A DNA stretch of 64,000 bases, taken from NCBI RefSeq assembly GCF_003269295.1, contig NZ_QLTT01000011.1, positions 1-64,000 of the forward strand, read 5' to 3'. Below, piece after piece: positions 52,141-61,612 of this stretch (position 1 is the stretch's first letter; each line of letters opens with the position of its first letter). The position numbers were made by a program, and so were the translations under genes. The notes below the pieces were generated by a model, which had not been told where the DNA came from, did not search any database, and was given only the letters and a program-made list of their open reading frames with translations. The stretch is from Lentzea atacamensis (GTDB lineage Bacteria > Actinomycetota > Actinomycetes > Mycobacteriales > Pseudonocardiaceae).

Positions 52141-53583
52141 CTACTCGGCAGCGGAGCCGTCCGCCGTCTGCTCGGGCAGGGTCGCCTGCCAGGCGCGGAT
52201 CGCCCGTTCGAGGACACCCTGGGCCAGGAACGGCAGCGCTTCGCGCTGGAAGTCGATGTCAGGTGCGAAGTCCCGGACGGTTCCCTCCAGCACCATCAGC
52301 GACAGGATGGGGAAGACGAACTGGGGATCGGCGTAAAGGCCGTACCGCCGCTGGATGTCGAACAGCTTGGTCGCGAACCGCACCAGGTCGAAGTCGGCGG
52401 CGCGGACACCGGAGACGGACTCGACGAGGCCGGACAGTTCCCGGCAGAACCCGCCGGTGTCCGCGTTCGGACCGGGCTTCGCCGTGGACAGGACGATCTC
52501 CGCGCATCGCCTGCCGTTGCCGTTGGCCATCTGGTGGAAGAACGAGGCGAACTTGTCCTGCGCCTGCGGTCGCAACTGGACCGTGAAACCGGCGTCGACG
52601 ATCACGACCGAGCCGTCCTGACGCAGGTAGAGGTTGCCGGGGTGCAGATCGCAGTGGACCAACCCGTCGTGGAAGAGCATCTGGTACACCGCGTGCAGTG
52701 CCGAGAGGACGGCGCGCTCCTTGGATTCCCCGGTCATGTCCTCCGGCCGAAGCCGGCGCAGGTCTTGGAGGTACTCCATCACGACGACGTCCTCACCGCA
52801 CAGGTCGCGGTGGACCGCCGGGACTCGGACATCGGGGAACTTCGCCAGGTTGACGCGCAGGCGCTCCAGGTTGTCGCACTCCGCCAACAGGTCCAGCTGG
52901 CCGTAGACCGACTCCGTCACCTGGTCGACGATGTCGACTGCGGGTACGTCGCGCAGCAACGGCACGCGGGCCACCAGTCGGGTGAGGCCGCGCATGATGG
53001 CAAGGTCGATGCCGAGCGTTCGCGCGACGTCCGGTCGCCGCACCTTGACAGCGACTTCGCGGCCATCCGGGAGAGTGGCGTGGTAAACACAGGCGATGCT
53101 GCCCGCTGCAACGGGGGCGTTGTCAGCGAGGATCGCGCGCGTATTCGCGAGGCCCAGTCGACGCTCCAGCAACGGCATCAGCTCACGTGCCGGTATCGGC
53201 CTGACATCGTCGTACAGCCCGCTGAGAGCGCGGCACACCGATGGGGGAACGAGATCGGCGCGGGTGCTCAGCATCTGAGCGGCCTTGACGAACGCGGGAC
53301 CGAGGTCGGTGATCGTGTCCACCAGCCACGCGCCGCGGTAGTCCGCGGCGCTGCGTCGCCGCGCCAGTGCTCCGACAGTGGCCACGCCCAGGCTCAGCGA
53401 CCGCACGGTGAGCACGCGGACGATCCTCGCCACCCGTCCGCAGAGCGCCGAAACCCCGGGTCGGGGCACTGCGGCACCGCTCGCGCGGCTCGTCGCGGTG
53501 GATCCCGTTCGGCCGATCGAACCGTCCCGTTCGGAACGGATGCTCGGTCGTCGGCCGGTGGCGTCGGTGGGCTGAGTGGTCAC
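52141..53583 (-). CDS. ABC1/UbiB-type atypical kinase
   Basis: About 480 residues from the GTG at 53583, with AGGAG five bases upstream; an in-frame start at 53709 lacks one. Motifs include LGPAFVKAAQMLSTRADLVP (the KxGQ motif is KAAQ here, an atypical form), AVKVRRPDVA with the ATP-binding Lys, the acidic VESVS region, VHCDLHPGNLYLR (catalytic HxDxxxxN) and IVDAGF in place of the usual DFG metal loop. UbiB proteins support isoprenoid-quinone lipid metabolism. It is soluble; substrate unknown. The promoter lies in the 739-bp gap upstream. Confidence 0.85.
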   Translation of the reverse strand: MTTQPTDATGRRPSIRSERDGSIGRTGSTATSRASGAAVPRPGVSALCGRVARIVRVLTVRSLSLGVATVGALARRRSAADYRGAWLVDTITDLGPAFVKAAQMLSTRADLVPPSVCRALSGLYDDVRPIPARELMPLLERRLGLANTRAILADNAPVAAGSIACVYHATLPDGREVAVKVRRPDVARTLGIDLAIMRGLTRLVARVPLLRDVPAVDIVDQVTESVYGQLDLLAECDNLERLRVNLAKFPDVRVPAVHRDLCGEDVVVMEYLQDLRRLRPEDMTGESKERAVLSALHAVYQMLFHDGLVHCDLHPGNLYLRQDGSVVIVDAGFTVQLRPQAQDKFASFFHQMANGNGRRCAEIVLSTAKPGPNADTGGFCRELSGLVESVSGVRAADFDLVRFATKLFDIQRRYGLYADPQFVFPILSLMVLEGTVRDFAPDIDFQREALPFLAQGVLERAIRAWQATLPEQTADGSAAE

Positions 53584-54322
53584 GACGGCTCCTGTTCGAG
53601 GCGCGTGGGGCTGGCTTGGCCTTCGTCGCAATGTAGACAGGGCGATTCGCCCACCTCGGGATGGCAGCACGCGCTTCACCGCATCGAGCGACCCTGGGTC
53701 GGTGGACAACGGTCCGGGCAGGCCGCGACATCAGGTGCTGTGCCCACGATGTGTCGCATCACCAGCGCGGTTCCGGAGACCGCAACGTCGGCATCCCGGA
53801 CAAGCGTCTGCACAACGCCGGCTTCCTGATCGAAAGGCCGACGAACACCGCCTCACCCCAGTCGGCGCGATCAGAACCTTGTGTGTGCGACGCCGAGCGT
53901 GCTCTTCGTGCAGGCGCACCAACTTCACGACGCCACGGGCGTGGACGAACGTGTCGAGCGCACCCCACCCCGGTTCACACTGCATTTGCACCACAGGGAA
54001 AAGCACGGTAATCCGGGGAGGATCCACAACGGATCGTGTTGGCCGGACACAGTGATGAGGCTGTCCGTGACGTGATCGCCTCGACGATCGCGATCCTGCC
54101 GAACAGCTCAGCTGATCACTGATGGGGGATCAGGTCGGGCCGATCAGATCTCCTTCGAGGACTTGCTCGTCCAGGTCGGCGAGGTGGGCGTGACTGGCTG
54201 ACGGCGGCATTCGGACATACCACGAACCTTTCGGTGTGGTCAGTAACCACAGGACGCCCACGATCAGGTGACACCGGCGAGTTGGAGTTTCGTGCGACGC
54301 GAACTGGGTCCACTGTGGAGTC
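53584..54322. other. Region without a recognisable gene
   Basis: It separates the divergent ABC1 kinase and SSI genes. Short open frames on both strands have no recognisable domain; an approximately 98-codon minus-strand frame at 53731-54027 has a possible CEPGWGALDTFVHARG core but no family. The region should contain the two divergent promoters. Confidence 0.5.
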
Positions 54323-54748
54323 ATGACATCCGCGAGAATCGGAATCGGCAGTGCGCTTCTGGCGTTCGCTCTCCCGTTCACGGCAGCCGGCGTCGCCACC
54401 GCGCAACCCGACACCGCGCAGGTCGTGACCAGTCTGGTGCTTGAGGTCCGCCCTTCTGTCGGCCAACCTGGAAGTGCCGTACCGGTGTCTAGAAGTGCCG
54501 TACTGGTGTGTTATCCCTTCGTGGGCGGCACACATTCGAACGCGGAGAGCGCGTGCCGGGAGCTCGGTGCGGTAGGTGGGGCGTTCGACTCGCTGTCCGC
54601 TGACCCGCAGTCCGCTTGCCCCGCGGTCGAGGATCCCGTGGTGGCGACCGCGACCGGCGTGTGGTGTGGCAGGCAAGTCCGCTGGGAGCGTACGTTCGGC
54701 AACAGCTGTGTGTTGCGTACCACCACCGGGTCGGTTTTCGCGCTTTAG
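54323..54748 (+). CDS. Secreted subtilisin-inhibitor-like (SSI) protein
   Basis: 141 residues. The signal peptide (SARIGIGSALLAFALPFT) precedes the SSI core: GTHSNAESACRELGAVGGAF, a reactive-site loop ACPAVEDPVVATATG, VRWERTFGNSCVL and a C-terminal GSVFAL. Cysteines 63, 78, 99 and 129 match the two SSI disulfides, and a fifth, Cys115, is extra. P1 would be Ala101, which is unusual; most SSIs have Met or Lys/Arg there. A 21-bp duplication (54471-54509) adds seven residues near the start of the domain. It could inhibit S8 proteases such as the one in this window. Confidence 0.85.
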   Translation: MTSARIGIGSALLAFALPFTAAGVATAQPDTAQVVTSLVLEVRPSVGQPGSAVPVSRSAVLVCYPFVGGTHSNAESACRELGAVGGAFDSLSADPQSACPAVEDPVVATATGVWCGRQVRWERTFGNSCVLRTTTGSVFAL

Positions 54749-54897
54749 CGAGTGGGCAAGACGTCCTGCGGCTTGTCGGACGCCGCCCGCTGCTGCGCAG
54801 GTCGTGTCTGACAGTGTCAGGTGTCAACGGCGCGCGAATCTTGGATCTGGCACGGTTCCGTGACGACCGACCGATAGTTGATCATGTTGTGTGCTGA

Positions 54898-55330
54898 TCA
54901 CGGAGTCGTTCCGCGCAGCCGGATGGCCACCTCGCCGAAGTCGGCCTCGGCCTCCATGCCAGGCCGGTGTGACTGGGGCACGAACACCTCAGCCGGCCCA
55001 TGCCCGGCCTCGGTCCGGATCTCCGGCTTGCGGGCCGCGACGTAGGCCCGGACCACCTGATAGGACACGTCGATCATGGTGTGTTCGTCGCTCAGCCGGG
55101 CGAAGATCCGCTTCACCGTGTGCCGCTGTTTGCGCGGCGCATCCAGGCCGGCACGCAGGATTTCGTCGATCATCGGCTTGAACGGATCCACCTTCGACGG
55201 ACGCGGTGGCGGCGGCTTCTTCCGCGGCTCCGGTCAAGCCGAGGCCACCGCCTTGACCACCGTACGCAGCCCGACGCCGTACTTGCGTTTCGACGCACGC
55301 CCGGACAGCCCAGCACGGGCATCCCCGGCG
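54898..55330 (-). pseudogene. IS21 IstA transposase fragment
   Basis: The sequence runs from about 55330 to 54898. GVGLRTVVKAVASA*PEPRK with an internal TGA (55236-55238, expected Trp) is followed by VDPFKPMIDEILRAGLDAPRKQRHTVKRIFARL and AEVFVPQSHRPGMEAEADFGEVAIRLRG. These are the N-terminal and early catalytic parts of IstA. The catalytic centre is truncated by the end of similarity at 54898, and no IstB or terminal repeat is seen. It is a dead insertion-sequence remnant. Confidence 0.75.
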
Positions 55331-55633
55331 GATCGCCGAGCACGAACATCCTTCCACCGCAAGCAATCCCCCGCGGGTCAAATGCCACCAACACCGGCCC
55401 CACGACCGCGCCAGGTGCGGTCACCACCGACCAACAACTGCGGTCACTTCGGGCAGGCAGAATCACGCGGTCCTGCTCGACAGTGCCGGATACGCCTTGC
55501 GGGACACGGCCGACGCCATCGTGTCCCGCTGACTGCCGTGTCCTGCGACAAGCTGCCGGTCGTGTTCGCGGATCTGGCTCGAGCGGCACCGAGAATCCAC
55601 CGCTTGCTCAGCGGGGCTTGATGCGAGCACTCA
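55331..55633. other. Short region without a gene
   Basis: About 300 bp between the IS21 remnant and the next gene. A plus-strand frame contains AVLLDSAGYALRDTADAIVSR before a stop, which could be a decayed fragment of an unknown gene. No other feature is visible. Confidence 0.4.
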
Positions 55634-56047
55634 TCAGCTATCCCGATTGGCGCGCACACCCCAGGTGATGACCAGATCGTCGCGGATCTCAGTGATCACC
55701 GTGCACGCCCTGGCCGGGCCGCGCCGAGCGTCCAGTCCGTACTCGGCCGGCCAGAGGAGCACCGGTCTGTTGGTGAGCTTGCACACCACTTCGACTTCGG
55801 TCCAGCACTGCCAGAAGGTCGACGTGGTGTCGACGGGGTAACGCCTCGCCATCGCCGAAGGCATCGGTTGCCCGGTCGTTTCCGCATCAACGGCTATCTG
55901 GGCTCGAAACGGCGTGGCCTTCGGCAGCCACACGACCGTCCTGCCATCACTGAGGTGGGAACGAGCACCGCCGGGCGGCGCCGTGACACGTTCAAGGACA
56001 TGGGTGGACAGCGGAGCGTCCCGCAGCAGGCGATCGACAGATGTCAT
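55634..56047 (-). CDS. Uncharacterised small protein downstream of an SDR remnant
   Basis: 137 residues. Its ATG overlaps the stop of the SDR remnant (ATGA), so it was formerly translationally coupled. It has a beta-rich middle (RTVVWLPKATPFRAQIAVDAE, TSTFWQCWTEVEVVCKL) with no recognised family. Length and codon use are consistent with a gene, but the upstream cistron is broken, so expression is uncertain. Confidence 0.45.
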   Translation of the reverse strand: MTSVDRLLRDAPLSTHVLERVTAPPGGARSHLSDGRTVVWLPKATPFRAQIAVDAETTGQPMPSAMARRYPVDTTSTFWQCWTEVEVVCKLTNRPVLLWPAEYGLDARRGPARACTVITEIRDDLVITWGVRANRDS

Positions 56048-56370
56048 GCGCTGCTCCCACCGTCGACGGGAATCGCTTGACCGTTGATGTCGACGCGCTC
56101 CAGCAGGAGAACCCGGACAACCGGCACGATTCCACCGGTATCGGTGAGATTACCTGTGGAGTTCGCCAGGTGACGGCCTGTATCTCGGTGCCGCCGAGCG
56201 GTGCGGACATGGCCGAGAGGAAGAAGCCGGGAGCTACACAGTTCACCAGGGCGCGCCCGCGCAACTCGCGGGCGAGGCTGCGGCAGGCCGCTTCGAGCCC
56301 GGCTTTGGCTGCCGCGTACAGGCTCAATCCGGGATGAGCGCGCTGCGCGCTGATCGATGTGAGGACGTCG
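56044..56370 (-). pseudogene. Short-chain dehydrogenase C-terminal remnant
   Basis: SLYAAAKAGLEAACRSLARE (the YxxxK active site) and LVNCVAPGFFLSAMSAPLGG are in one frame; the end VDINGQAIPVDGGSSA is in another. Together they form the C-terminal half of a FabG-like SDR with at least one frameshift. The nucleotide-binding half is lost where the HMGR fragment begins at about 56370. Confidence 0.7.
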
Positions 56371-56372
56371 GC

Positions 56373-56890
56373 ATGACCAGGGCACCGGTGTTCCGCACCG
56401 AGGGAATCGAGCACACCCGGCGGTTCCTGAACTGGGTGCGATGCCACGAAGCCGAGATCCGGCACGTGGCCGAGGGCACCAGCACACGGGTGCGCCTGGT
56501 GGAGATCCGTCCGCAGGTCCTGGGCACAACCGTGTACCTGCGCTTGCGGTTCACCTGTGGTGACGCCATGGGGATGAACCTCGCAACGGTGGCGTGCGAC
56601 CACGTCGTGCGCGAGGCGATCGAACCCGGCACCGGGGCATCGTGTGTGGCACTGTCCGGAAGCTTCTGCGTGGACAAGAAGGCCTCTGCGGTCAACATGC
56701 TGGAAGGCCGCGGCAAGCGGATCCACGCCGAGGTCACCTTGGACGCCCACCAGCTGGTCACGGTCCTGAAGACCACCGCGGTGGCCCTGTGCGAGGTCCA
56801 GTACCGCAAGAACCTGCTCGGGTCGATCATGGCCGGCGCGATGGGCGGCTTCAACGCCCACTACGCGAACATGGTGGCGGCGTGTGGCTC
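56373..56890 (+). pseudogene. HMG-CoA reductase internal fragment
   Basis: The sequence reads through the conserved core of a class I HMG-CoA reductase: EGTSTRVRLVEIRPQVLG, TCGDAMGMNLATVACDHVV, SGSFCVDKKASAVNMLEGRG (the DKK active-site lysine) and QYRKNLLGSIMAGAMGGFNAHYANMVAA. Roughly 100-150 residues at the N-terminus and all the C-terminal catalytic segment with the essential Asp and His are missing, and the frame is lost near 56885. No mevalonate or terpene genes are adjacent. Confidence 0.85.
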
Positions 56891-57024
56891 CCACAGGCCT
56901 GAACCTTCCCGCTACTCGACCTTGAAGTGTCAAGGGCGGGAGCGAGCGTCCGCTGGCGGTCATGCGGGTGAGTTCGCCGGCGTCGTGTCGCTGGCGGATC
57001 TGGCGGAGGAACTCGTCGGGTGAT

Positions 57025-57525
57025 CCACGACGAGTACACCATCGAGCAGGTCGGCGAGCGGCTTGGTCAGGTTTTGCACCACGGTGCGGCCACCGCCGTC
57101 GTGCACTCGTTCCTCCCCGTGTAGGCGGATCCGCCCGTGTAGGCGGATCCGCCCCACCACGTCGCGATACTCGCCCACGATCGACCGGGTGGTCCGGCTC
57201 CCGGCGGGTTCGAGATCGGCTCGTGACCGTTCGATCGGGTCCAACTCCCGCGAGAACCATCCTGTCCCGGACCTGCCGCACCGCGCCGTCCGGTGCGCGA
57301 CCGGCCCACTGCGGGTTTCCTTCGAAAGTGGGAACCTCCCTCGCGTCCAGTGGTTTGAGACGGCACTTCGACCGGACCACCTCGACACTTGTCGGCATGC
57401 AGGCAGCCGCGCGTGTTCGGAGACGGCCGTGAATGTCGCGGTAGGCGCTGCTCTGCCATCGCGAACGCTGATCACCAGGACCCGGTTCGGGTCAACTCCC
57501 AGTTCGGTCACGAAAGGGATGACGC
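57025..57525. other. Region without a recognisable gene
   Basis: About 500 bp downstream of the HMGR fragment. A 34-codon plus-strand frame at 57020-57124 is the only short possibility. The region includes the palindromic tandem repeat below and, near the end, the promoter for the exopolysaccharide cluster, whose GTG has AAAGGGA upstream. Confidence 0.45.
57119..57154. repeat. 18-bp tandem repeat with palindromic core
   Basis: GTGTAGGCGGATCCGCCC occurs twice in tandem; each unit holds the palindrome GGCGGATCCGCC. It could be a paired protein-binding site or a residual repeat element. Confidence 0.6.
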
Positions 57526-58989
57526 GTGGACCTGTCGGAATACTTCCACGCCCTGCGAGCTCGCTGGCGATGGGTCGTCGCCGGACTGCTGCTGGGCCTG
57601 GGCGTGGCGGCCACGGCGGTACTGGCCACCATCCCCGTCTACCAGACGAGCACACAGCTCTTCGTCTCGACCCAGCAGAGCAAGGATGACATCGAGCTGT
57701 ACTCCGGCAGCAGCTTCTCGCAGCAGAGGGTGAAGTCCTACACGCAGATCGTCACCACCCCAAGGGTCCTCCGTCCGGTGATCGAGGAGTTGGGGCTGGA
57801 CACCACCCCCGACCAACTGGCTGAGCAGATCGTCGTCAGCTCCCCGTCCGACACGGTGCTGGTGGACATCGCCGTGCGCGACACCGACGCGGCTCGTGCG
57901 GCCCGGATCGCGAACGAGATCAGCGAGTCGTTCGTCGCGGTCGTCGACCAGTTGGAGCGCAGCGCCTCACAGCCGTCTCCGGTGCGGATCAGTTCGGTGC
58001 GTCAGGCGCTCGAGCCCACCGTGCCGGTGCTGCCCGCGACCACCCTGACCCTGATCATGGGCGTGGTGCTCGGTTTCGTGCTGGGCGCGATCGCCGCGCT
58101 GGTGCGGCACACGACCGATACCTACGTCCGCACGGAACGTGATCTGGGTGGCGTCGTGAACGCTCCCATCCTCGGTGAGATTCCGTTCGACCGTCAGTCC
58201 GCGGACCAGCCGTGCAGCCCGACGCTCATTGACCAGCCGCAGGGCGCAGCCGCCGAGGCGTACCGCGCGCTGCGCACCAACCTGCAGTTCGTCGAGGCGG
58301 CGGGCCAACTCAACTCCCTGGTGGTGACCTCATCCGTGGCCAGGGAGGGCAAGAGCACCACCGCGATCAACCTCGCGCTCGCGCTCGCCGACAACGGCCT
58401 GAAGGTGGTCGTGGTCGACGCCGACCTGCGTCGGCCCAAGATCGCGCACTACCTGGGGCTGATTGACACCGTGGGGCTGACCACCGTGCTGCTCGGCAAG
58501 ATCGATTGGCGGGCCGCTCTGCAGAAGTGGGGCGGGCAGCTCCACGTGCTGGCCGCGGGCGATGCACCGCCGAATCCCAGCGAGCTGCTCAGCACGCAGC
58601 GCATGACCGACCTGCTGCGCCAGCTGGAGAGCGAGTTCGACCTCGTCATCCTCGACGCACCACCGCTGCTGCCGGTCACCGACGCGGCGCTGCTGTCGAC
58701 CTGTGCTGGTGGCGCCGTCGTGCTCGCGAGCTCCGGCAGGGTTCGCCGGGACCAGTTGTCCAGGGCACTGCGGTCGCTGGAGATCGTCGGGGCCCGGCTG
58801 CTCGGTGTCGTGCTCAACATGCTGCCCGCATCACCCCGGACCGGTGCGACCTACTACACGAACAGCTACTACACGACGACCTATCGTCCGCGTTCCCGGT
58901 GGCGGCGTCTGTTCGGTGGTGCGCCATCAGCGCCCGCGCAGCCGGAGACGGTCGAGGATCTGCGCAGCAAGTCGGCCGCGATATCGTGA
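57526..58989 (+). CDS. Wzz/BY-kinase polysaccharide co-polymerase and tyrosine kinase
   Basis: 487 residues from a GTG with AAAGGGA upstream. The Wzz part (two membrane helices near 17-38 and 182-204 around an extracytoplasmic loop) is joined to a cytosolic BY-kinase domain: Walker A REGKSTTAINLALALA, A' VVVVDADLRRPK and B DLVILDAPPLLPVTD. A tyrosine-rich tail (TYYTNSYYTTTYRP) is the autophosphorylation site. It would control chain length and export in the downstream exopolysaccharide cluster. The adjacent phosphatase is the likely counterpart. Confidence 0.92.
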   Translation: MDLSEYFHALRARWRWVVAGLLLGLGVAATAVLATIPVYQTSTQLFVSTQQSKDDIELYSGSSFSQQRVKSYTQIVTTPRVLRPVIEELGLDTTPDQLAEQIVVSSPSDTVLVDIAVRDTDAARAARIANEISESFVAVVDQLERSASQPSPVRISSVRQALEPTVPVLPATTLTLIMGVVLGFVLGAIAALVRHTTDTYVRTERDLGGVVNAPILGEIPFDRQSADQPCSPTLIDQPQGAAAEAYRALRTNLQFVEAAGQLNSLVVTSSVAREGKSTTAINLALALADNGLKVVVVDADLRRPKIAHYLGLIDTVGLTTVLLGKIDWRAALQKWGGQLHVLAAGDAPPNPSELLSTQRMTDLLRQLESEFDLVILDAPPLLPVTDAALLSTCAGGAVVLASSGRVRRDQLSRALRSLEIVGARLLGVVLNMLPASPRTGATYYTNSYYTTTYRPRSRWRRLFGGAPSAPAQPETVEDLRSKSAAIS

Positions 58990-58997
58990 CTCCTCGC

Positions 58998-59033
58998 CCG
59001 CGGCGTGGGGCTCAGTACGCCCCCACGCCGCGG
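58998..59033. terminator. 13-bp hairpin terminator between convergent genes
   Basis: CCGCGGCGTGGGG (58998-59010) pairs perfectly with 59021-59033 over a 10-nt loop. It lies between the kinase gene and the sugar transferase gene, and overlaps the last codons of the latter. Confidence 0.85.
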
Positions 59034-60475
59034 ACGACGACCCAGATGGTCTTCCACAGGATCACCAGATCGGTGGTGAACGACCAGTTCTCCACGTAGT
59101 AGAGGTCGAGTGCGAGCCCGTCGTGCCAGTTCAGGTCTGAGCGTCCGCTGATCTGCCACAGCCCGGTGAGCCCCGGCTTGACCAGCAGCCTGCGCCGGGT
59201 GTCTTTCGCATAGCTGAGCACCTCATCCGGCAGCGGGGGACGCGGGCCGACCAGGCTCATCCGGCCCGTGATCACGTTGAGCAGTTGCGGCAGCTCGTCC
59301 AGCGAGTAGAGCCGCAGGCGCCTGCCCACCCTGGTCACCCTGGGATCTGCCTGGATCTTGAACAGCGGTCCGTCGGAGTCGTTGTGCGCGGCCAGCTCGT
59401 CGCGGCGAGCCTCGGCGTCCGGCACCATCGTGCGGAACTTCCAGATGCGGAACTCCTTGCCGTGCTTGCCGATCCGCCATTGGCGGTGGAACACCGGCCC
59501 TTTCGAGTCCAGGGTGATCAACACCGCGATCGTCAGGAACACCGGGACGAGGACGACAACGCCCACCAGGGCCACCGTGAAGTCGAACGCCCGCTTGGCC
59601 ACCCGCCGGGCACCGATCAGCGAGGGTTCCTCGATACACAGCAGCGGAAGCCCCGCCACCGGCCGGGTGTGCACTCTCGGGCCGGCGATCGCGGTCAGAC
59701 CGGGCATGATCACCAGCTGCATGTCGGTGCCCTCGAGCAACCAGCCGAGCCGGCGCAGCACGGACGGACCGATCGCACCGCACGCGGCCACCGCGATCAC
59801 CGACGCGAACTGGCGGCGCGCCATGCGCAGGATGCTGCGCGCCAGATCGGTTTCGTCGCACTCGTCGGGCACCACGTACGTGCCGACCACGGCGTATCCC
59901 ACCGCCGGCAAGGCACGGAGTTGTTCGGTCAACTCCGTGACTTGGGCCGGCGCGCCGACAACGAACGTCCTGCTCGACCATTCGCCGTCCCGGCGGAGGA
60001 TGTACAGCCACTGCCGCCACAGCCACCGCGTGAGCAGCAGCGCCGCCATGCCGATCGGGATCGCCTGCACGAGGTATGCCCGGACGAGCTCATTGCGGGA
60101 CAGGTAGGCCAGTACGGTTACCGAGCCCGCCACGTTGATCGTCGCGGCCGCCACGCGTTTGTACTCCTCCTGGCCCACACCGAGGACGTGCTGGTCCCTG
60201 CTGGCGAACAGCGACAGCGCCATCCACCACGCCGCGGCGGCACCGATGGTGACGAGGATCTGGACACGTGGGTGTACGAGCGCCATCGGGCCTCCCACGG
60301 CCTTGGCGACGATGGGTACTGACGACACCGACCAGAGCACGACAGCCGCGTCGGACCACGTGAGAAACCGGCGGTAGCGAAGCCACCACGGCTGATCGAA
60401 GTCGATCACGGCCACCTCCACCTGCGGATCGCGGTCATTGTCGTTGAGCCGACGTCGGCGCGATGCGGCTGTCAC
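59012..60475 (-). CDS. Initiating polyprenyl-phosphate sugar transferase (WbaP-type)
   Basis: 487 residues. Four N-terminal membrane helices (about 30-155), a CoA-binding-like soluble middle (SSRTFVVGAPAQVTELTEQL) and the C-terminal PHPT catalytic domain: KRAFDFTVALVGVVVL, FRIWKFRTM, DELPQLLNVITGRMSLVGPR and LTGLWQISGRSDL. It moves a sugar-1-phosphate onto undecaprenyl phosphate and starts the repeat unit. The GTG at 60475 is chosen; it lacks a clear Shine-Dalgarno. Confidence 0.92.
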   Translation of the reverse strand: MTAASRRRRLNDNDRDPQVEVAVIDFDQPWWLRYRRFLTWSDAAVVLWSVSSVPIVAKAVGGPMALVHPRVQILVTIGAAAAWWMALSLFASRDQHVLGVGQEEYKRVAAATINVAGSVTVLAYLSRNELVRAYLVQAIPIGMAALLLTRWLWRQWLYILRRDGEWSSRTFVVGAPAQVTELTEQLRALPAVGYAVVGTYVVPDECDETDLARSILRMARRQFASVIAVAACGAIGPSVLRRLGWLLEGTDMQLVIMPGLTAIAGPRVHTRPVAGLPLLCIEEPSLIGARRVAKRAFDFTVALVGVVVLVPVFLTIAVLITLDSKGPVFHRQWRIGKHGKEFRIWKFRTMVPDAEARRDELAAHNDSDGPLFKIQADPRVTRVGRRLRLYSLDELPQLLNVITGRMSLVGPRPPLPDEVLSYAKDTRRRLLVKPGLTGLWQISGRSDLNWHDGLALDLYYVENWSFTTDLVILWKTIWVVVRGVGAY

Positions 60476-60528
60476 CTCATCGTGTTAGCCGTGTTGCCAT
60501 CGCGGACCGGGCTTCTACGCTCGATTCC

Positions 60529-61611
60529 ATGGGCGACACCGGCAGTTCCCCTTCCGCTGATGCTGACATCGACGACCTGTTGGGGGCTGACGCCGACGAT
60601 CACTCGACACAGTGCGAGCGCCGGCGCAGGAGCATCATCGTCGTGCAGATCGGCGTCGCCCTGGTCGCATTCTTCGTGCTGGTCGCCGTCGGTTTCATGT
60701 GGAGCGTGCAGAACTCCCTCACGTCGTCGGTGCGCACGTTGCCCATGGACGCGCTGGACAATCTGCCCTCGCGTCCTCCTCAGCAGATCGAAACGGCGAC
60801 GGGAAGAGCACCCGCCACCCTGCTGTTGCTCGGGTCGGACCGCAGGAACGGCATCGACGTGGGGGGCGGTGTCACCGGCCAGCGTGCGGACGCGATCATG
60901 CTGGTCCGCTTCAGCGCGGACCGACGGCGCATCGACGTGCTGTCGATACCGCGCGACGCGTGGGTCGACATCCCGGGACGAGGCGTAGGGAAGATCAACG
61001 CTTCGTTCAACGAGGGCGCGGGTCCGGCCGTGCAGACCGTGGAAGCGCTCACCGGCATCCGTGTCGACCACGTGATCGTCATCGACTTCACCGGGGTGCG
61101 GCAGCTCACCACAGCACTCGGCGGAGTCACGGTGATCAACGAACACGGGGGCGTCGACCCGCTGACCGGTATGCATTTCGCAGCAGGGCCCATCGTGTTG
61201 TCGGGCGACCGCGCGCTCACCTTCCTCCGGTGGCGCTACAACCTGCCCGGCGGCGACTTCGGCCGCATGGCGCACCACCAGGCGTTGGTCGGTGCGGTCG
61301 CCGTGCAGTTGCGCCGCTCCATCGTGGTCACCAATCCCGTTGTGCTGCACGACATGGTGAAGATCATCGGTTCCCACCTGACCGTCGACGCGCAGCTCAC
61401 CCGCGAGAAGATGAGTGAGCTGATGACAGACGTCCTGACCGTGCCGAAGGAAGGCGTCCGTTTCTACATCGCGCCGTCCGTGGGATTCGGCCGCGGCCCG
61501 GTGGGGGAGTCCTACGTGGAGCTTGACCACGCCGCGCTGCGCGCGGCGTGCGCGGCGATTCGCGACGACCAACCCGTTTCGCTTCCTCCCACGCCCATCA
61601 CGCTTCCTTGA
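60529..61611 (+). CDS. LytR-CpsA-Psr (LCP) family glycopolymer ligase
   Basis: 360 residues from ATG 60529. An acidic leader and one membrane helix (IIVVQIGVALVAFFVLVAVG) precede an LCP domain: LLLLGSDRR, DAIMLVRFSADRRRIDVLSIPRDAWVDIP, KINASFNEGAG and LTFLRWRYNLPGGDFGRMAHHQ. LCP enzymes attach teichoic acids or capsule chains to peptidoglycan. It is probably the polymer-attachment step for this cluster. It lies divergent from the sugar transferase gene. Confidence 0.9.
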   Translation: MGDTGSSPSADADIDDLLGADADDHSTQCERRRRSIIVVQIGVALVAFFVLVAVGFMWSVQNSLTSSVRTLPMDALDNLPSRPPQQIETATGRAPATLLLLGSDRRNGIDVGGGVTGQRADAIMLVRFSADRRRIDVLSIPRDAWVDIPGRGVGKINASFNEGAGPAVQTVEALTGIRVDHVIVIDFTGVRQLTTALGGVTVINEHGGVDPLTGMHFAAGPIVLSGDRALTFLRWRYNLPGGDFGRMAHHQALVGAVAVQLRRSIVVTNPVVLHDMVKIIGSHLTVDAQLTREKMSELMTDVLTVPKEGVRFYIAPSVGFGRGPVGESYVELDHAALRAACAAIRDDQPVSLPPTPITLP

Positions 61612-61612
61612 G

